Assembly (NCBI GenBank): GCA_951812965.1
Contig: OX638341.1
Coordinates: forward strand, 2,648,438-2,712,437
Length of the DNA: 64,000 bases
Source of the DNA: an uncultured Pseudohongiella sp.
GTDB taxonomy: Bacteria > Pseudomonadota > Gammaproteobacteria > Pseudomonadales > Pseudohongiellaceae
Direction of reading: 5' to 3'
Shown: piece after piece, positions 36,901 through 46,300 of the stretch
How positions within the stretch are numbered: position 1 is the first letter of the stretch
How the letters are laid out: each line of letters begins with the position of its first letter
Position numbers and translations under genes: made by a program
The notes under the pieces: model-generated
What the model was told of the DNA's origin: nothing
The model's input: only the letters and a program-made list of their open reading frames with translations
Database searches by the model: none

Positions 36901-37639
36901 CAGCGACGCGAATGCCCTGCTGGACAGCGTCATCACCGAGAATGCGCTGCGAGCGAGAGCCGTTTTCGGCATCTGGCCAGCCAATCGCGCCGGTCGCAAC
37001 GATGTCCGCCTGCACGTCGCCGACGGCGGGGAATCGCTAACCTTTCACTTCCTGCGGCAGCAATCCGTCAAGGAGGACGGTCAGCCGCAATTATGTCTGG
37101 CGGATTACATCGCACCCGAATCGTGCGGCAGAACCGACTATATCGGCGGCTTTGCGGTCACAATCGATGACGCCGGAGTTCTTGCCGACCGGTTCGAAGC
37201 CGAAAACAATGACTATCAGGCCATCATGGCCAAGGCTCTCGCGGACCGCCTCGCCGAAGCCCTCGCCGAGCGCCTGCACGAACGCGTGCGACGCGAATTT
37301 TGGGCTTACGCCCCGAATGAGTCGCTTTCCCTCGATGATCTGATCAGGGAACGCTACCAGGGCATCCGCCCTGCCCCGGGCTATCCGGCCTGCCCCGACC
37401 ACAGCGAGAAACAAACCCTGTTTCAGGTACTTGACGTGACCGAGGCCATCGGTGTGAGCCTGACGGAAAGTTACGCCATGTTGCCTGCCTCCAGCGTAAC
37501 CGGATGGTATTTTGCCCATCCGCAGTCAAAATATTTCCCGGTGGGCAAGATCACCGTGGAACAGGTTTCCGACCTGGCAAAACGCAAGCAATGCGACGAG
37601 CAAAGCATGCGCCGCCTGCTCGCGCCCAATCTCGATTGA
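33959..37639 (+). CDS. metH: Cobalamin-dependent methionine synthase MetH
   Basis: Transfers a methyl group from 5-methyltetrahydrofolate to homocysteine through methylcobalamin. From the ATG at 33959 the product has 1226 residues, equal to the E. coli enzyme, with all four modules: the homocysteine/zinc domain ([27 protein letters not shown]), the pterin domain ([15 protein letters not shown] onward), the B12 cap and binding domain ([20 protein letters not shown], with the lower-ligand His) and the C-terminal AdoMet activation domain ([17 protein letters not shown]). A TTG at 33944 is possible but has no advantage. Divergent from nfuA. Confidence 0.97.
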   Translation: MQKTAGYKRLEEILGRRIMLLDGAMGTMIQAHELDEADFRGERFHDWPSDLGGNNDLLNLTRPELIRGIHLAYLEAGADIVETNTFNSSRCSQADYGLEDLHGELNLAGARLARAACDEMNARTPEQPRFVAGVLGPTSKTASISPDVNDPGFRNISFDELVRDYAVAIAALVEGGCDLLLIETSFDTLNAKASILACLEFFEKSGQRLPLMVSGTITDASGRTLSGQTVEAFCNSVMHAKPLAVGFNCALGPEQLAPHVEEISRLAPAYVTTHPNAGLPNEFGEYDQTPEEMAAILGDFAQRGLINIVGGCCGTTPGHIRAISDALVGVTPRKIPDIAPACRLAGLEPLNIDSDSLFVNVGERTNVTGSARFANLIREERYDDALEVAREQVAAGAQIIDINMDEGMLDSEAAMERFVKLIAAEPEICRVPLMIDSSRWEVIVTGLKCAQGKCVVNSISLKDGEQAFLDKAALCLKHGAAVIVMAFDESGQADSLARKNEICRRSYELLRERLDFPARDIIFDPNVFAVATGIEEHNNYAVDFIECCRYIRENLAGALVSGGISNVSFSFRGNNAVREAIHSVFLYHAIRAGLAMGIVNAGQLTVYDSIPAALKDAVEDVILNRSPNGTESLMKLAGEVSGGSSAAPEEDLEWRAWKVDDRLCHALVKGINRFIEEDVEEARRQAPRPIEVIEGPLMNGMNEVGDLFGAGKMFLPQVVKSARVMKQAVGYLQPFMEAEKEGARASSKGRILLATVKGDVHDIGKNIVGVVLGCNNYEVIDLGVMVSCERILETAREEQVDMIGLSGLITPSLDEMVHVAKEMQRHDFSIPLLIGGATTSKAHTAVKIEQHYRNDQAIYVPDASRAAAVVSSLLNPAAKAKFCSKLHEEYLQIRERAGKRGKRRKLLDYATANSRPLTVDWRNTEITAPARADNHVIRNYPLEELRDYIDWTPFFITWGLSGKYPAILQDAKIGESARELFSDANALLDSVITENALRARAVFGIWPANRAGRNDVRLHVADGGESLTFHFLRQQSVKEDGQPQLCLADYIAPESCGRTDYIGGFAVTIDDAGVLADRFEAENNDYQAIMAKALADRLAEALAERLHERVRREFWAYAPNESLSLDDLIRERYQGIRPAPGYPACPDHSEKQTLFQVLDVTEAIGVSLTESYAMLPASSVTGWYFAHPQSKYFPVGKITVEQVSDLAKRKQCDEQSMRRLLAPNLD

Positions 37640-37687
37640 ACGCGCCTTTGCCGAAGAGATTCTTCGGGTGTGCAGGTTCATAAGACC

Positions 37688-37715
37688 GTAGGGGCGAGGC
37701 ATGCCTCGCCCCTAC
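37688..37715. repeat. Perfect 28-bp palindrome, GCATGC family
   Basis: GTAGGGGCGAGG-CATG-CCTCGCCCCTAC, perfectly self-complementary over 28 bases. It is the simplest copy: a single palindrome with GTAGGGG at both ends. It occupies the 161-base gap between metH and cysI, where it could also act as a transcript 3'-end hairpin. Confidence 0.9.
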
Positions 37716-37800
37716 CCTACAGCAAAGCGGGTTAAAATAAGGGGCCACTTCCGTTAGAATAGCCGGTCATTTTTCGACCAGCTGGAGCCATTGCGCTTTC

Positions 37801-39459
37801 ATGTACGTATACGACGAATACGACCATCGCATGCTCGCCGAACGGGTGGCGCAATTCCGCGATCAGACCAACCGCTATATCGCGGGTAAATTGAGCGATG
37901 CGGAATTCCTGCCCCTGCGCCTGCAGAACGGCCTGTATATCCAGCGCCTTGCGCCGATGTTGCGGGTGGCTATCCCATATGGCCTGCTGTCGTCGCAGCA
38001 GATTCGCAAACTCGCCCTTATCGCCCGCGATTACGACAAGGGCTACGGTCATCTCACCACGCGCCAGAACATCCAGTTCAACTGGCCGGAACTGGCCGAG
38101 ACGCCGGATATCCTGGCCCATCTGGCCGAAGTCGAGATGCATGCGATTCAAACCAGCGGCAATTGCATTCGCAATGTCACGACCGATCATTACGCGGGCG
38201 TGGCCGCCGACGAAATCGAAGACAGCCGGCCCTGGTGCGAACTTATCCGCCAATGGTCGACTTTTCATCCGGAATTCGCCTATCTGCCGCGAAAGTTCAA
38301 GATCGCCGTCTGCGGCACTCCTGCCGATCAGGCAGCGACCCAGGTGCATGACATCGGGGTCTATCTGGTCAGAGCGGAAAACGGCGATACCGGCTTCCGC
38401 ATCCTCGCCGGCGGCGGCCTCGGCCGCACTCCGGTAATCGGCCAGGTCATTTTCGACCAGGTGGAAAAGCAGCACCTGCTGACCGCCCTCGAAGCGATCA
38501 TGCGCATCTATAATCGCGAAGGCCGCCGGGACAACAAGTACAAGGCGCGGATCAAGATTCTGGTGCGGGAAACCGGCGTCGAGAAATTCCGTGAAAAAGT
38601 ACAGGCCGAATGGGAACGCATAAAGGGCACGGCGCTGACGCTGACGGATGCGGAAATTGAACGCTGCAAGACATTTTTCACGGATCCCGAATACATAAAT
38701 CGGCTGAACGGTTCCAGCGTTCTGGAAGAGAAATTGCGGGAGGATCCTGAATTCTCCCGCTGGTATCGACGTAACGTCCGAGAGCACAAACAGCCCGGCT
38801 ACGGCATCGTCACAATCAGTTTGAAACAGACCGGCGTCGCGCCGGGGGACGTCACCGACCGGCAACTCGAATTCATCGCCGATCTGGCCGATGAATACAG
38901 CTTCGGCGAAGCGCGGGTCAGCCACAAGCAGAACATCATTCTGGCCGACGTGGAACAGCGCAGGCTTTACGATCTCTGGAGAGACCTGTCCACGCAGTCA
39001 TTGCAAACGCCGGCGCTGGGCCTGCTCACCGACATCATCTGCTGCCCCGGCGGCGACTTCTGCGCGCTCGCCAACGCCAAGTCGATTCCTGTCGCCGAGG
39101 AAATCCAGCGCTTTTTTAACGATGCCGCGGAACTCGAAGAAGTCGGCGATCTGCAAGTGAACATTTCCGGTTGCATGAATGCCTGCGGCCACCACCACGT
39201 GGGAAATATCGGCATTCTCGGCGTCGACAAGAAAGGCGAGGAGTTCTACCAGATTTCGATAGGCGGCTCGTCGGCGCGCGAGGCCAGCCTCGGCAAGATT
39301 CTCGGGCCTTCTTTCGCCCGCGACGAAGTGCCTGGAGTGATGCGTACGCTGGTGGATGTTTTTCAGGAGGAGAGGACAAAGGACGAGTCTTTCCTCGATA
39401 CCTACCGCAGAATCGGCCACGAACCATTCAAGCAGGCGGTCTATGCCGACAGTCATTAA
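37801..39459 (+). CDS. cysI: Sulfite/nitrite reductase hemoprotein (CysI type)
   Basis: Siroheme and 4Fe-4S enzyme for six-electron reduction, most likely of sulfite to sulfide in cysteine synthesis. The 552-residue product has duplicated ferredoxin-like repeats (GYGHLTTRQNIQFNWPE and its later counterpart RVSHKQNIILADV). The cluster/siroheme cysteines lie in ICCPGGDFC and NISGCMNACGHHHVG. No CysJ flavoprotein gene is adjacent; the downstream DUF934 gene is the usual partner of the ferredoxin-linked form. Nitrite reductase activity is the main alternative. Confidence 0.9.
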   Translation: MYVYDEYDHRMLAERVAQFRDQTNRYIAGKLSDAEFLPLRLQNGLYIQRLAPMLRVAIPYGLLSSQQIRKLALIARDYDKGYGHLTTRQNIQFNWPELAETPDILAHLAEVEMHAIQTSGNCIRNVTTDHYAGVAADEIEDSRPWCELIRQWSTFHPEFAYLPRKFKIAVCGTPADQAATQVHDIGVYLVRAENGDTGFRILAGGGLGRTPVIGQVIFDQVEKQHLLTALEAIMRIYNREGRRDNKYKARIKILVRETGVEKFREKVQAEWERIKGTALTLTDAEIERCKTFFTDPEYINRLNGSSVLEEKLREDPEFSRWYRRNVREHKQPGYGIVTISLKQTGVAPGDVTDRQLEFIADLADEYSFGEARVSHKQNIILADVEQRRLYDLWRDLSTQSLQTPALGLLTDIICCPGGDFCALANAKSIPVAEEIQRFFNDAAELEEVGDLQVNISGCMNACGHHHVGNIGILGVDKKGEEFYQISIGGSSAREASLGKILGPSFARDEVPGVMRTLVDVFQEERTKDESFLDTYRRIGHEPFKQAVYADSH

Positions 39460-39964
39460 GGACAGGGAGATTCTGGCCCAGGATCGCTGGACCGTATTGC
39501 GCGAGGCCACCGGGCCGGATGTGCTGCAAGCGGTTCCCGGCCGCAGTTTCATCGTCCCGATGCAATTCTGGCTGAATTTCCGGGCCCAACTCGAAGAGTA
39601 TCCCGGTGAGCGAGGCGTCTGGCTCGACAGCCACCAGACGCCTGAGCCCGTCGCCGCCGACCTGGCCGGGTTTTCCATAATCGCACTGAATTTTCCGGTT
39701 TTCGCCGATGGACGCTCTTACAGCAATGCCCGCGAGTTACGCGAGCATTATGGCTATGCAGGCGAAATTCGCGCCATCGGAGACGTTATGCGCGATCAGC
39801 TTTATTACATGTCCCGCTGCGGCTTCAATTCATTTGCCTTGCGTCACGATCAGGATCCTGAAATCTGCTTGCGGGCATTTGAGGACTTCAGCACCGGCTA
39901 TCAGTCCAGCGTCAACGAATCATTGCCGCTGTTCAGGCGCCGCGGCGGCGTCTGGAAGGAATGA
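39443..39964 (+). CDS. DUF934 family protein (CysI-associated)
   Basis: A 173-residue protein that overlaps cysI by 17 bases. It has the DUF934 pattern: WLDSHQTPEPVAADLAGFSIIALNFPVFADGRSYSNAREL, then RDQLYYMSRCGFNSFALRHDQD. Members sit next to cysI in many proteobacteria and are thought to assist sulfite reduction, but no activity is proven. The ATG at 39443 (MPTVIKDREIL) matches the family N-terminus better than the frame start at 39356. Confidence 0.88.
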   Translation: MPTVIKDREILAQDRWTVLREATGPDVLQAVPGRSFIVPMQFWLNFRAQLEEYPGERGVWLDSHQTPEPVAADLAGFSIIALNFPVFADGRSYSNARELREHYGYAGEIRAIGDVMRDQLYYMSRCGFNSFALRHDQDPEICLRAFEDFSTGYQSSVNESLPLFRRRGGVWKE

Positions 39965-41124
39965 TGGGCGCAGAATCCCTGCTGTTTTCCTTTTTCCTGA
40001 TATTCACCGGTGCGACGGTGCTTTCCACCGTGGCGCTGTTCCTGCGCGTACCCTTGCTGGTGGCATACATCGTCGTCGGCATCCTGCTTGGTCCTTATGG
40101 ACTCGCCTATGTTTCCGAGGCCTCACTGTTGGTGGACATTGCCGAGATTGGCATCCTGTTCCTGCTATTCCTGCTGGGTCTCGACATGCAGCCGGCAAAA
40201 CTCATGCACACTTTGCGCAACACTTTTCTGGTCACCTTGATTAGTTCGCTGCTGTTCATGTTTCTCGGTCTGATAACGGGTCTGCTGTTCGCCTTTTCCT
40301 TTCAGGACAGTCTGGTGATCGGTTTCGCGATGATCTTCTCGAGCACCATCATCGGCATCAAGTTGTTGCCGACGACAGTGCTCCATCAGCGGCACATGGG
40401 CGAACTCATTGTCGGCATTCTGCTGCTGCAGGACTTTATCGCCATATTTCTGCTCGTGTTTCTCGATCAGGGAACACTGGAAGGGGCAGCTACGCTGCGC
40501 ACATTGGTGGCGTTTCCGGCCTTGCTTTCAATTGCCTGGGCCGCAACCCGCTTCGTACTCGTTCCCTTGATTGCCAAATTCGACCAGTTCAAGGAATACC
40601 TGTTCCTGCTCGCGATCGGTTGGTGTCTTGGCATGGCGGAAACCGCGGAACTGATCGGATTGACGGCCGAAGTCGGCGCCTTCACCGCCGGGGTCAGCCT
40701 GGCCACGAGCCCGATCGCCATGTACTTGTCGGATCGCCTGAAGCCCTTGCGTGACTTCTTTTTGATCCTGTTTTTCTTCTCGCTTGGAGCCCAGTTCAAT
40801 ATCGCCCTGATCGACCGCTTCATCTGGCCCGCGGTGATCTTGTCGGCACTCGCCCTGAGTGTGAAACCCATCGTATTCCGTGCTTTGCTGCTGCGATTGA
40901 GCGAACGCCGGGCCCTGGCCTGGGAAGCGGGTCTCCGACTCGGGCAAATCAGCGAGTTTTCACTGTTGATCGCCTTTGTGGCTCTGCAGGCGGGTTCCAT
41001 CAGCGAAACCGCGGCCATGACGATCCAGGGGGCGGCAATCCTGACCTTCCTGTTCTCGTCCTACTTTGTGGTAATGCTTTGTCCTACGCCTATTGCGGTT
41101 GATCCGAAATTGCGACGGGATTGA
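39961..41124 (+). CDS. Cation:proton antiporter, CPA2 family (KefB-like membrane part)
   Basis: A 387-residue protein of about 11-12 transmembrane segments. The CPA2 fold shows VPLLVAYIVVGILLGPYGL, IAEIGILFLLFLLGLDMQPAKL, IFSSTIIGIKLL and the central LTAEVGAFTAGVSLATSP (acidic transport-site region). There is no TrkA-N regulatory domain, so it is a short form. Two adjacent ATG codons at 39961 and 39964 follow GGAAGGA; the second has better spacing. ATGA overlaps the DUF934 stop. The ion specificity is unknown. Confidence 0.86.
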   Translation: MMGAESLLFSFFLIFTGATVLSTVALFLRVPLLVAYIVVGILLGPYGLAYVSEASLLVDIAEIGILFLLFLLGLDMQPAKLMHTLRNTFLVTLISSLLFMFLGLITGLLFAFSFQDSLVIGFAMIFSSTIIGIKLLPTTVLHQRHMGELIVGILLLQDFIAIFLLVFLDQGTLEGAATLRTLVAFPALLSIAWAATRFVLVPLIAKFDQFKEYLFLLAIGWCLGMAETAELIGLTAEVGAFTAGVSLATSPIAMYLSDRLKPLRDFFLILFFFSLGAQFNIALIDRFIWPAVILSALALSVKPIVFRALLLRLSERRALAWEAGLRLGQISEFSLLIAFVALQAGSISETAAMTIQGAAILTFLFSSYFVVMLCPTPIAVDPKLRRD

Positions 41125-42117
41125 TCAGAGCCGCAGCAGAAACCTGCCCAGCGCCTGACCGTGCAATACTGCCGTCAGGCTTTCGCCGAGTTGATCAAAG
41201 CCGATTTCGGTGGCGATGTCTTCCAGCCCATCGGGTTTCCAGTCCGACGCCAGACGCTTCCACAAGGCGATTTTTTTCTCCGGTGGAGCTTCCGCCGAAT
41301 CGATGCCAAGCAGGTTCGCCGCCCGCAGGATGAAGGGAAACACGGTCGCGGGAAATTCGGGAGATTCCACCAGGCCGCAACAGGCGACACTGCCACCGTA
41401 GCGCAGACTCTTGATGACATTAGACAAGGTCTCTCCACCGACCACATCCACCGCTCCCGCCCATTGCGACTTGAGCATCGGTCGTGGATTGGCTTCCGAC
41501 AACACGTTGCGGTCGATAATTTCCGCAGCGCCAAGCGACTTCAGTAATTCGTGGCTTGCATCCTTGCCCGTGCTCGCCGTTACCGAGAAGCCCAGTTTGG
41601 CAAGCAAGGCCACGGCCATGATGCCCACTCCCCCACTGGCCCCGGTAACCACGACCGGACCGTCGCCGGCGTCAAGTCCATTGTGCATGAGCTTTTCCAC
41701 GCACTGCGCCGCGGTAAATCCCGCGGTGCCGATGATCATGCTTTCCCGGGCGCTCAGCCCCTCCGGCAAGGGCAACATCCATTTTGCCGGCACTCTGATC
41801 ATTTCAGCGAAAGCGCCCGAGGTATTCATGCCAAGATCGTAGCCGGATACGATCACTTCCTGGCCAGGTGAAAACCGGTCCGTTTCCGATTCCTTCACGA
41901 CGCCTGTCGCATCGACGCCCGGCGTATGAGGGTAATTTCGCGTCACTCCCCGGTTGCCGATGGCGGACAAGGCGTCCTTGTAGTTCAGACAGGAATACTG
42001 AACCTCGACCAGCACTTCGCCTGCCGGCAGTTGATCCACCTGGCGGGTAACCACGGCGCCGCTGAACTTGCCGTCTTCGCCTTCGGAAATTTCATAGGCT
42101 TGGAAATTACCTGACAT
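41125..42117 (-). CDS. YhdH/YhfP-type quinone oxidoreductase (acryloyl-CoA reductase-like)
   Basis: A 330-residue zinc-free medium-chain dehydrogenase. It has NYKDALSAIGNRGVTRNYPHTPGVDATG at the N-terminus, the NADPH-binding VVTGASGGVGIMAVALLAKLG and the C-terminal GLEDIATEIGFDQLGE, all family-typical. Characterised relatives (AcuI) reduce acryloyl-CoA to propionyl-CoA with NADPH, a step of DMSP and 3-hydroxypropionate metabolism; whether this gene does so is inferred only. It is convergent and directly adjacent to the CPA2 antiporter. Confidence 0.88.
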   Translation of the reverse strand: MSGNFQAYEISEGEDGKFSGAVVTRQVDQLPAGEVLVEVQYSCLNYKDALSAIGNRGVTRNYPHTPGVDATGVVKESETDRFSPGQEVIVSGYDLGMNTSGAFAEMIRVPAKWMLPLPEGLSARESMIIGTAGFTAAQCVEKLMHNGLDAGDGPVVVTGASGGVGIMAVALLAKLGFSVTASTGKDASHELLKSLGAAEIIDRNVLSEANPRPMLKSQWAGAVDVVGGETLSNVIKSLRYGGSVACCGLVESPEFPATVFPFILRAANLLGIDSAEAPPEKKIALWKRLASDWKPDGLEDIATEIGFDQLGESLTAVLHGQALGRFLLRL

Positions 42118-42136
42118 CGGAACCTCGCTATCCTGG

Positions 42137-43201
42137 TTATTGCAAGTTTGAGTTTACGGGGGTGTTGAACCACTTGAGCAGCAGCCGATCCAGGGCGGCG
42201 TACAAGGCTTTGCTCAACTTTTCGTGCGCCGATTTGCGAATCACGTACTCGACTTCATACACCTTGTGTTCGTCGCAGGCGGCGACGATGCATTCATCGC
42301 TCGTGCTGATTTCGTCGATAAGTTGCAAGTCCTTCGCCTGCATGCCGACCCAGGTTTCGCCGGTCGCGATCTGTCCGAGATCGACCGCAGGCCGGTGATC
42401 CTTGACCCAGTTCTTGAACAGATCATGGATCGTGTCGACGTCTTCCTGCACCTTGTCCCTGGCTTTCTGGGTGATTTCGCCGCAAGTCGTCAAGGTGCGC
42501 TTGAACTCACCTGCGGTGACGATTTCGTAATCGATCTCCTTTCGTTGCAGCGCCCGATAGAAATTCGGCATCTGCACCAGTACGCCGACCGAGCCGATAA
42601 TCGCAAACGGAGCCGCGACCAGTTTGTCCGCCAGGCAGGCCATCATGTAGCCGCCGCTGGCGGCGACCTTGTCGACACAGATCGTCAGCGGAATATTGCT
42701 ACTCTTTACGCGGGAAAGTTGCGAGGACGCCAGTCCGTAGGCATGCACCATGCCGCCGGGACTTTCCAGGCAAAGCAACACTTCATCCGATGTTCGGGCG
42801 ATCGCCAGAATGGCGGTGATTTCCTCGCGCAGCGAAGCGACCTTGCCGGCTGCCATATCGCCCTTGAATCGCAATACGAACGTGCGCTTTTCGGTCTCGG
42901 ACTCCTGGTTCGCCGCTGCCGCTTTGGCCTGCTGTTTGCGCTGCTTTGCCTCCTTTTTTCGCTGCGCTTTCTCGGCCTTGGACAATTGCTTCAACTGCGC
43001 CTTGTCCAGGACGCTGCCGCGCAAGGCGTCGCGCAGTTCGTCAACGTGCCGATTGAGTTCCGTGACCTTGATGCGGCCGCGCTTGCCGCCGCCGCGTCGC
43101 CGGCTGCCCGCGGCCGCTATCGCTCCGATAATCAGCATGATGGCAAGCACGATAGTCGCCGCCTTGGCCAGAAACATGCCGTATTCGATCAGGTATTCCA
43201 C
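42137..43201 (-). CDS. sohB: Inner-membrane serine protease SohB
   Basis: A 354-residue S49-family protease. From the GTG at 43201 it begins with an N-terminal membrane helix (EYLIEYGMFLAKAATIVLAIMLIIGAIAAA region, written here as a whole segment at residues 3-31). A charged Lys/Arg-rich region then precedes the protease domain. The catalytic dyad is the serine in DKVAASGGYMMACLADKLVAA-type context (family VAASGGYYMA) and the downstream lysine region EFKRTLTTCG. The start at 43201 aligns with E. coli SohB (MELLSEYGLFLAK); the frame to 43255 is unlikely. Confidence 0.9.
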   Translation of the reverse strand: MEYLIEYGMFLAKAATIVLAIMLIIGAIAAAGSRRRGGGKRGRIKVTELNRHVDELRDALRGSVLDKAQLKQLSKAEKAQRKKEAKQRKQQAKAAAANQESETEKRTFVLRFKGDMAAGKVASLREEITAILAIARTSDEVLLCLESPGGMVHAYGLASSQLSRVKSSNIPLTICVDKVAASGGYMMACLADKLVAAPFAIIGSVGVLVQMPNFYRALQRKEIDYEIVTAGEFKRTLTTCGEITQKARDKVQEDVDTIHDLFKNWVKDHRPAVDLGQIATGETWVGMQAKDLQLIDEISTSDECIVAACDEHKVYEVEYVIRKSAHEKLSKALYAALDRLLLKWFNTPVNSNLQ

Positions 43202-43267
43202 TAATTCACCCCCATTCGGGACATAGATTGGGCCGGCCCCGAATTGTGCCCGCAATCGTTTGCGGAT

Positions 43268-44077
43268 TCAAAGTTGATCGAGCATTGACCGGCGATATCC
43301 CTGAATCAGCCTGCCCGCAATCGTGACGCTCGCCGATGGTGTCAGCGGCAGGTCGGACAAGGCGAACCACCCCGCGTCTTCGATCTCTTCCGGTTCCGGC
43401 ACGATCTCGCCTGTCTTGTAGTCCGCCAGAAACCCCAGCATGAGTTGGGAAGGAAATGGCCAGGACTGGCTTTCCACATAACGGATGTTTTCGATTTCCA
43501 CTCCGGTTTCTTCCCTGACTTCCCGTAAAACGGTTTGTTCCGGCGTTTCACCGATTTCGACGAAGCCCGCCAGACAACTATAGTAGCCGCTGCGAAAACG
43601 AGCGCTGCGCGCGAGCAGGATTTCCTCGCCGCGGGTTACCAGCATGATGACGCAGGGATTGATGCGCGGGAAGAATTGATATGAGCATTTTTCGCATATC
43701 AGGATTTTTCCGTTATCGTCCAGGGCCGTGGGGCAACCGCAGATTCCGCAAAACCTGTGCGTGCGATGCCAGTTCAGCAGTTGTCGGGCCTTTGAAAGCA
43801 ATTCCAGATCTGTATCGGCTTCGCCAAACAACAGCGAGCGCAAGGATCTGCTTTCGAGATCGTTCTCGTTCTCCAGTTCAGCCGCAAGATAACTGTGTCC
43901 GCCGGCCTCTCCAACGGACAGGAGCGCTGGAGGTTTCGCGGCCAGCGACTCCACCGAACGCGGAGACCAGAAAAACTCCCCGGCGTTGAGCAGGATTCGA
44001 TCCTGCCGGAACAGAATCAGCCTGACCGAATCGGTTAATTGTTCAAGCCGGGTCGGGCGAGTCGATTGCGAGGCCAT
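43268..44077 (-). CDS. nudC: NAD(+) diphosphatase / RNA decapping hydrolase NudC
   Basis: Hydrolyses NAD(H) and removes NAD caps from RNA. The ATG at 44077 (MASQSTRPTRLEQL) gives 269 residues, near the family length; the extended frame to 44272 overlaps a region with no protein-like match. It has the zinc ribbon CGICGCP and CEKC, the Nudix box GFVEIGETPEQTVLREVREETGVEI at positions typical for the family (shown here as G-x5-E-x7-REVREE), and the NudC-specific SQSWPFPSQ. Confidence 0.93.
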   Translation of the reverse strand: MASQSTRPTRLEQLTDSVRLILFRQDRILLNAGEFFWSPRSVESLAAKPPALLSVGEAGGHSYLAAELENENDLESRSLRSLLFGEADTDLELLSKARQLLNWHRTHRFCGICGCPTALDDNGKILICEKCSYQFFPRINPCVIMLVTRGEEILLARSARFRSGYYSCLAGFVEIGETPEQTVLREVREETGVEIENIRYVESQSWPFPSQLMLGFLADYKTGEIVPEPEEIEDAGWFALSDLPLTPSASVTIAGRLIQGYRRSMLDQL

Positions 44078-44148
44078 GCCGGCGGTAACGATCGGGGATG
44101 AATCCGCCGGCCGGCAACGCGCGAGGCGGCCGGCCGGCGGAAGCTTGC

Positions 44149-45510
44149 CTATCCTTGCGGCAACAGCGGAATCTCCCGCAGCGGAGATTCGAAGAATCCC
44201 CAGAACAGCCACATGATGATGGTGCAGCAGACCAGCGTGATCAACATCACCGGCAGACCCTTGCGGAACCACAGCCCCGGCGTGATTGCCAGGCTTGGGT
44301 CGCCGGCGTCCTTGGCCATCTTCTCGGAAATGGAGACGATGAACACGTTGGCGGTCGAACCGAGATGCGTGCCGTTACCGCCCATGCCGACGCCGGCCGC
44401 CAGACCCCACAGCAATGGAGTAACGTTGACGCCCTGGGCGTCCATGCCGACAAGAATCGGCAGCATGGCAGCGGTGAAGGGGATATTGTCGATGGCGGCG
44501 GAGAGAATCGCCGAAATCCACATCAGCATCAGGGTTGCCATCAGCAGATCGTTTTGCGCATAGGGAATCACGAACTGTCCGATGTATTGCAGAAAATGAC
44601 TGCCTTCCACGCCGCCGACAATGATGAACAGGCAGGCAAAAAACATCAGCAGGGCGAGTTCGGTGCGGGCGAAGGACTCTTCCATGTCCAGCTTGTTGCC
44701 GATAATCGCCAGTCCGGCGAGGCCGAGGGCTGAAACGAACCAGGGTTCCCAATGCAATGCCCGGTGCGCCATGAATCCGACCACCATAATGCCTAGTATC
44801 GCCAGCGCGCCGTACCAGGTGCGCGGGTCCACCAACTGTTCCCGCTCCTCCAGGTTCAGCGGATGCGGCTCGACCGCCAATTCCTTGCGAAACAGGTAAC
44901 GCAGAAAGACCAGGATGACGAGCCAGGCCACCAGAACCATGAGGAACATGTGCTGGGCGAACTCATTGAAACTGATATCGAATTCGGAGCCGATCATGAT
45001 ATTGGGCGGGTCGCCTACCAGCGTCGCTACGCCGCCGGTGTCGGACAACAGCGCCGCCGCCAGCAGAAAGGGTATTGCGTTAATGCGCATGGACTGGCAG
45101 ATGAGGATGATCAACGGGCCGAAAATGACCACGGTGGTGACATTGTCGAGCAATAGGGAAAGCACCGTTACCAGGGTGCCCATCAGGGCCAGCAGCAGGA
45201 ACAGGCGTCCGGCGCTGAAATCGGCGACCCAATACGCCAGTTGCTGAAAGCCGCCGGTGGGAATCATGATGGCGACGATGGTCATCATGCAGCCAAGCAG
45301 CAATATCACGTTCCAGTCGATCGACTCCACGGCGGCGTGGGGGTCGTAAAATCCCATGATGTTTCCTATCACGACCATGACCGCGGCGCCGATCATGGCG
45401 CATTTCACCCGGTGCACTCCATGAATTCCCTCAGTGAAGATGGCAGTGAAAGTGACCGCGAGAATGATGCCGGAAACCAGCATGTCGTTATTCCAGATGA
45501 GCGTTTCCAT
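44149..45510 (-). CDS. nhaD: Na+/H+ antiporter, ArsB/NhaD family
   Basis: A 453-residue polytopic membrane protein of the NhaD/arsenite-permease superfamily. Motifs include LLDNVTTVVIFGPLIILIC, LLSDTGGVATLVGDPPNIMIG and SAAIDNIPFTAAMLPIL, with the second-half GVGMGGNGTHLGSTANV. These paired DNxT/TLVGDPPN and DNIPFT elements are diagnostic. The ATG at 45510 gives METLIWNNDMLVSG. Probable role: sodium extrusion at alkaline or saline conditions. Upstream lies palindrome array B. Confidence 0.9.
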   Translation of the reverse strand: METLIWNNDMLVSGIILAVTFTAIFTEGIHGVHRVKCAMIGAAVMVVIGNIMGFYDPHAAVESIDWNVILLLGCMMTIVAIMIPTGGFQQLAYWVADFSAGRLFLLLALMGTLVTVLSLLLDNVTTVVIFGPLIILICQSMRINAIPFLLAAALLSDTGGVATLVGDPPNIMIGSEFDISFNEFAQHMFLMVLVAWLVILVFLRYLFRKELAVEPHPLNLEEREQLVDPRTWYGALAILGIMVVGFMAHRALHWEPWFVSALGLAGLAIIGNKLDMEESFARTELALLMFFACLFIIVGGVEGSHFLQYIGQFVIPYAQNDLLMATLMLMWISAILSAAIDNIPFTAAMLPILVGMDAQGVNVTPLLWGLAAGVGMGGNGTHLGSTANVFIVSISEKMAKDAGDPSLAITPGLWFRKGLPVMLITLVCCTIIMWLFWGFFESPLREIPLLPQG

Positions 45511-45645
45511 GTAACTCGTTCCTCGTTAGGGGCAGGATTTACACGCCGTACATTCATAGCGAATGCACCGATTTTTTCGGGGCTTTTTCGGCGCGCAAAA
45601 CGGGGCAGATGGTATAGTTTTTACCGAGCCCGTTCAACAGATTTT

Positions 45646-46300
45646 CGCGGGCGAGGCATGCCTCGCCCCTACGGGCAAAATGGACGACGCGACTGGGTTC
45701 ATCGCGGAATCCGTATCCCCTGTAGGGGCGACGCATGCGTCGCCCGCCGGCGTTGCGCGGCGCCGGGGCTATACGCGGGCGAGGCATGCCTCGCCCCTAC
45801 GGGCAAAATGGACGACGCGACTGGGTTCATCGCGGAATCCGTATCCCCTGTAGGGGCGACGCATGCGTCGCCCGCCGGCGTTGTGCGGCGCCGGGGCCAT
45901 ACGCGGGCGAGGCATTCCTCGCCCGTACGGGCAAAATGGACGACGCGACTGGGTTCATCGCGGAATCCGTATCTCCTGTAGGGGCGACGCATGCGTCGCC
46001 CGCCGGCGTTGTGCGGCGCCGGGGCCATACGCGGGCGAGGCATTCCTCGCCCGTACGGGCAAAATGGACGACGCGACTGGGTTCATCGCGGAATCCGTAT
46101 CTCCTGTAGGGGCGACGCATGCGTCGCCCGCCGGCGTTGCGCGGCGCCGAGGCCATACGCGGGCGAGGCATGCCTCGCCCCTACGGGCAAAATGGACGAC
46201 GCGACTGGGTTCATCGCGGAATCCGTATCCCCTGTAGGGGCGACGCATGCGTCGCCCGCCGGCGTTGCGCGGCGCCGGGGCCATCATTCCTCACCCCTAC
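45646..46300. repeat. Palindrome-pair tandem array B (exact 128-bp units)
   Basis: Five unit starts (GTAGGGGCGACG) at 45722, 45850, 45978, 46106 and 46234 are exactly 128 bases apart. A half unit (GGGCGAGGCATGCCTCGCCC at 45649-45668) precedes the first. Each unit has GGGCGACGCATGCGTCGCCC, a GC-rich spacer, GGGCGAGGCATGCCTCGCCC with CCTAC, then about 50 bases including AAATGGACGACGCGACTGGG. Two copies share the mutation GCATTC in the second palindrome. The palindrome order is the mirror image of array A. It fills the 786-base gap between nhaD and dnaQ; 45511-45645 shows no gene. All long frames here are considered spurious. Confidence 0.93.
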
